Assembly (NCBI RefSeq): GCF_900105585.1
Contig: NZ_FNRT01000002.1
Coordinates: forward strand, 806,001-870,000
Direction of reading: 5' to 3'
Origin: Nocardioides exalbidus
GTDB lineage: Bacteria; Actinomycetota; Actinomycetes; Propionibacteriales; Nocardioidaceae
Length of the DNA: 64,000 nt
Shown: piece by piece, positions 61,736 through 64,000 of the stretch
Layout of the letters: the number at the start of each line of letters is the position of its first letter
Position numbering within the stretch: the stretch's first letter is position 1
Program-made: the position numbers and the translations under genes
The notes under the pieces: model-generated
What the model was told of the DNA's origin: nothing
The model's input: only the letters and a program-made list of their open reading frames with translations
Databases searched by the model: none

Positions 61736-61809
61736 GGGCAGGTAGCTCAGTTGGTACGAGCGATCGCCTGAAAAGTGATAGGTCGGCGGTTCGACCCCGC
61801 CCCTGCCCA
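61736..61809 (+). tRNA. tRNA-Phe (anticodon GAA)
   Basis: A 74-nt cloverleaf: acceptor GGGCAGG/CCTGCCC, D-arm GCTC...GAGC, anticodon loop CTGAAAA with GAA, T-arm GGCGGTTCGACCCCGCC. Discriminator A; CCA not encoded. Confidence 0.94.
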
Positions 61810-61814
61810 CCGCA

Positions 61815-61853
61815 CAGAAGGGCCCCGATCGCGTCCCGATCGGGGCCCTTCTG
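61815..61853. terminator. Strong bidirectional terminator
   Basis: A perfect 17-bp stem CAGAAGGGCCCCGATCG with a 5-nt loop, between tRNA-Phe and the stop of the second pstB. Confidence 0.85.
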
Positions 61854-61883
61854 CGACTCCCGGAGGAGTCCTGCGGTGACGAC

Positions 61884-62708
61884 CTAGCCGAAGCGGCCGT
61901 TGACGTAGTCGCTGGTGCGCTCGTCGCGCGGGCTGGTGAACATCGCCTCGGTGTCGCCGTGCTCGACGATCACGCCGGGCGTGCCCTGGGAGGCCAGGAA
62001 GAACGCACACGTGTCGGAGACGCGCGCGGCCTGCTGCATGTTGTGCGTAACGATGACGATGGTGACCTGCTGGGCGAGGTCCTTCATCGTCTCCTCGATC
62101 ACGCGGGTCGAGGTCGGGTCGAGGGCCGAGCAGGGCTCGTCCATGAGCAGCACGCGCGGCTTGATCGCCAGTGAGCGGGCGATGCAGAGGCGCTGCTGCT
62201 GACCGCCGGACAGGCCGCCTCCGGGGCTGTCGAGGCGGTCCTTGACCTCCTTCCAGAGGCCACCGCGGACGAGGCACTCCTCGACGAGCTCCTCCCTGGC
62301 CGACTTGCCCATCTTGGTGCCGGTGAGGCGCAGGCCGGCGATCACGTTCTCCCGGATCGACATCGCGGGAAACGGGTTGGGCTTCTGGAACACCATGCCG
62401 ATGTTGCGGCGGGCGTCGGTGAGCTTCTTCTGCGGGTCGTAGATGTCCTCACCGTCGAGCAGCACCTCGCCGGCGAGCGCGGCGGACGGCACGAGCTCGT
62501 GCATGCGGTTGAGGATGCGCAGGAACGTGGACTTGCCGCAGCCCGACGGGCCGATGAGCGCGGTGATGCCCGAGGCCGGCATGGTCAGCGAGACCCGGTC
62601 GAGGACCTGGTGGTTGCCGAACCACGCGGTGATGTCGCGCGCCTCGAGGGCCGCGGGGCCGGTGCCCGACTCGTGGGTCGGGATGGGCGGCAGCGTCGTC
62701 TGCGTCAT
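61884..62708 (-). CDS. pstB: Second phosphate-type ABC ATP-binding protein
   Basis: A 274-residue PstB paralogue with Walker [10 protein letters not shown], signature [16 protein letters not shown], Walker [12 protein letters not shown] and [13 protein letters not shown]. It differs from the copy at 37140 in N-terminal extension (about 15 residues, ESGTGPAALEARDITAWFG) and in NPFPAMSIRENV. It is downstream of a phosphate-binding-type protein. Its permeases are not in the window, or it may share PstC/PstA of the first system. Confidence 0.9.
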   Translation of the reverse strand: MTQTTLPPIPTHESGTGPAALEARDITAWFGNHQVLDRVSLTMPASGITALIGPSGCGKSTFLRILNRMHELVPSAALAGEVLLDGEDIYDPQKKLTDARRNIGMVFQKPNPFPAMSIRENVIAGLRLTGTKMGKSAREELVEECLVRGGLWKEVKDRLDSPGGGLSGGQQQRLCIARSLAIKPRVLLMDEPCSALDPTSTRVIEETMKDLAQQVTIVIVTHNMQQAARVSDTCAFFLASQGTPGVIVEHGDTEAMFTSPRDERTSDYVNGRFG

Positions 62709-62747
62709 GGGGTTCTTCTTCGTCTCGGGTGTGCGGGTGGAGAGGGA

Positions 62748-62782
62748 GGAGGCGGGCGGCCGTCAGCGAGCCGCCCGCCTCC
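62748..62782 (-). terminator. Hairpin between the binding protein and second pstB
   Basis: A perfect 13-bp stem GGAGGCGGGCGGC with a 9-nt loop. It lies 18 bp after the binding-protein stop and 39 bp before the pstB start, so it probably lets most transcripts stop after the binding protein, giving more of it than of the ATPase. Confidence 0.7.
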
Positions 62783-62799
62783 GGATCACGAGCGGACGA

Positions 62800-64000
62800 T
62801 CACCTGATGGTGATGGTCAGCTTCAGCTTCGAGGCCTTGAACGCCGAGCTGCCGGCGTACGCGACGACGAGCTTGTTCTTGCCCTTCTTCAGGCCCTTGA
62901 TGTTCTTGACCTTGGCGACGCCGTTCTTGACCTTGCCCTTGGCGACGACCTTCTTGCCGAGCTTGATCGTGAACTTGCCCGACGCCTTGCTGTCCGCGGA
63001 CGACTTGATCGTGATCTTGCCCGAGATCTTGTCGCCGGCCTTGTAGGACTTCTTGAAGGTCGACTTGATCGTGGTCGTGGCCTGGGTGGGAGCCGGGGTG
63101 GCCGCGAGGACGTTGACCGCGGTGTCGGCGGAGGCGGAGCCGTTGAAGGCCTGGCCGGTCGGGACGAACGTGGCCTTGACGGTGTGGGCGCCGCCCGCGA
63201 TGCCCGTCAGGTTGAGCGTGGCACGGCCACCGGTCACGACGCCGTTGCCCTTGGCGACACCGTCGACGCTGAAGGAGACGACGCCCTGCGGCTTGAGCGT
63301 GCCGCCGCCGCCGATGGTGGCGGTGAGGGAGAGCGCACCGGCGGAGGCCGACGTACCGGCGACAGCGGTGGTGGTGTTCACCTTGGCCGTGAGCAGGTCG
63401 CTCGTGGCGGTGGCGGTGGTGGTGGCCACGCCGCACTTGCCACCCTGGGAGGCGGAGAGGAGCTGCTCGAAGCCGGCGTCGAGGATCAGCGAGGTGGCGG
63501 CCGGCGAGCAGATGAAGCCGGACGGGCCGAACAGGCCCTGCGCCCACGAGCTGCCGGCGTCGGCCGGACGGACGACGTTGTAGAGCGCGCGCGCAGCGGT
63601 CCAGCCCTGCTCGATGCGCAGGGTGCCGAGGAGCCCGGCGCGACCGACGGAGAACGGCGCGACCGCGTTGGCGTCGCCCTTGAGCGCGGAGTCGTCGTGC
63701 TCCTGCACCGGGGTGACGGTGCCGGCCAGCGTCACCGCGACGCCGCCGTTCATCGCCTGGAGCTCGCCGGTGAAGAACGAGCGGGTGCCCGAACCGGGCT
63801 GCGGGATGAGCGGCTTGATGACACCGGCGGTGCCGCCGACCTGGTTCCAGTTGGTGATCTCACCCTTGTAGATGCCGACGATCTGGGCCGGGGTGAGGGT
63901 CGCCGGGGCGTTCGAGGTGGTCGCCGTGGCCATGGCCAGGGTGTCCTTCGCGAACGGGAAGGCCTGGAGGCCGGCGGCGGTCTCCGCGTCGGAGTTCTTC
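62800..64000 (-). CDS. PstS-like substrate-binding protein with Ig-like domains, partial
   Basis: The N-terminus is cut by the window edge; 399 codons are visible. The first 230 or so residues continue a PstS-type binding fold (PFAKDTLAMATA, LTPAQIVGIYKGEITNW, PQPGSGTRSFFTGELQAM, and the late GKCG). The last 170 are two Ig-like domains (ALSLTATIGGGGTLKPQGVV; Lys-rich KKSYKAGDKISGKITIKSSA), which would hold the domain off the membrane or cell wall. No lipobox can be checked. Confidence 0.75.
   Translation of the reverse strand, partial: KNSDAETAAGLQAFPFAKDTLAMATATTSNAPATLTPAQIVGIYKGEITNWNQVGGTAGVIKPLIPQPGSGTRSFFTGELQAMNGGVAVTLAGTVTPVQEHDDSALKGDANAVAPFSVGRAGLLGTLRIEQGWTAARALYNVVRPADAGSSWAQGLFGPSGFICSPAATSLILDAGFEQLLSASQGGKCGVATTTATATSDLLTAKVNTTTAVAGTSASAGALSLTATIGGGGTLKPQGVVSFSVDGVAKGNGVVTGGRATLNLTGIAGGAHTVKATFVPTGQAFNGSASADTAVNVLAATPAPTQATTTIKSTFKKSYKAGDKISGKITIKSSADSKASGKFTIKLGKKVVAKGKVKNGVAKVKNIKGLKKGKNKLVVAYAGSSAFKASKLKLTITIR

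Overview
The window is high-GC, densely packed actinobacterial chromosome. Mycothiol synthase (mshD), an orphan GlnR-type nitrogen regulator, a MutT1-type Nudix/phosphatase fusion, an XRE-hbhA-DUF2516 block, GTG starts and 4-bp start/stop overlaps all point to an actinomycete. Nocardioides or a close relative is my guess from overall gene content; no rRNA is present to test it. One IS481-family element is the only clear mobile element.

Layout. 1-4.5 kb: dTDP-rhamnose genes (rmlA start, a DUF4012 membrane protein, rmlB, a fused rmlC-rmlD). 4.5-6.8 kb: a TetR-like regulator behind a 36-bp palindrome, then DUF2516, an HbhA-like protein and its XRE regulator. 6.8-16.6 kb: asparaginase, a cysC-phosphatase-TauE run, a beta-keto acid cleavage enzyme, dtd, the IS481 element, a GH16 lipoprotein and cysDN; sulfate activation is therefore split over two sites. 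16.7-18.65 kb: an HTH-TPR regulator next to two tandem genes for a 41-residue exported peptide, with shared TTGGCAA sites; this looks like an actinobacterial peptide-pheromone system and is the most interesting part of the window. 18.8-25.6 kb: a PAS histidine kinase, a sulfurtransferase block (sseC-sseA-DUF4395-thioredoxin), a large secreted repeat protein and a MoaD-like protein. 25.6-31.5 kb: glnR, an M48 peptidase, mshD, ygfZ, a Fur regulator, a nitrobindin-like protein and a DsrE protein.

31.5-42.4 kb is a phosphate region: ppk1, a DUF47 (PhoU-like) protein with a PiT permease, pstSCAB and mutT1, with GTTCACC direct repeats of 11-bp period (PHO boxes) before ppk1, the PiT operon and pstS. 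Inside it sits a DUF559/AbiEi-like gene flanked on both sides by arrays of three hairpin repeats. 42.4-47.5 kb: membrane-anchored unknown protein, small conserved protein, cold-shock protein, M81 peptidase, CutC, a UspA-like protein and a gamma carbonic anhydrase. 47.5-50.3 kb: an envelope-stress locus (sigma factor, three Asp23/Gls24-like proteins of which one is frameshifted, a J-domain-like protein, CsbD). 50.4-57 kb: tRNA-Lys, PAP2 phosphatase, alcohol dehydrogenase, NDH-2, an ATP-binding regulator, two CrcB fluoride channels, a zincin, tRNA-Asp and tRNA-Glu. 57-61.7 kb: a signalling cluster of a receiver protein, a 31-residue ORF, a cytochrome P450 coupled to a sensor kinase, and a second kinase whose catalytic half is almost identical to the first. 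61.7-64 kb: tRNA-Phe, a second pstB and a phosphate-binding-type protein cut by the window edge.

All functions were read from sequence and remembered family motifs; no database search was run.
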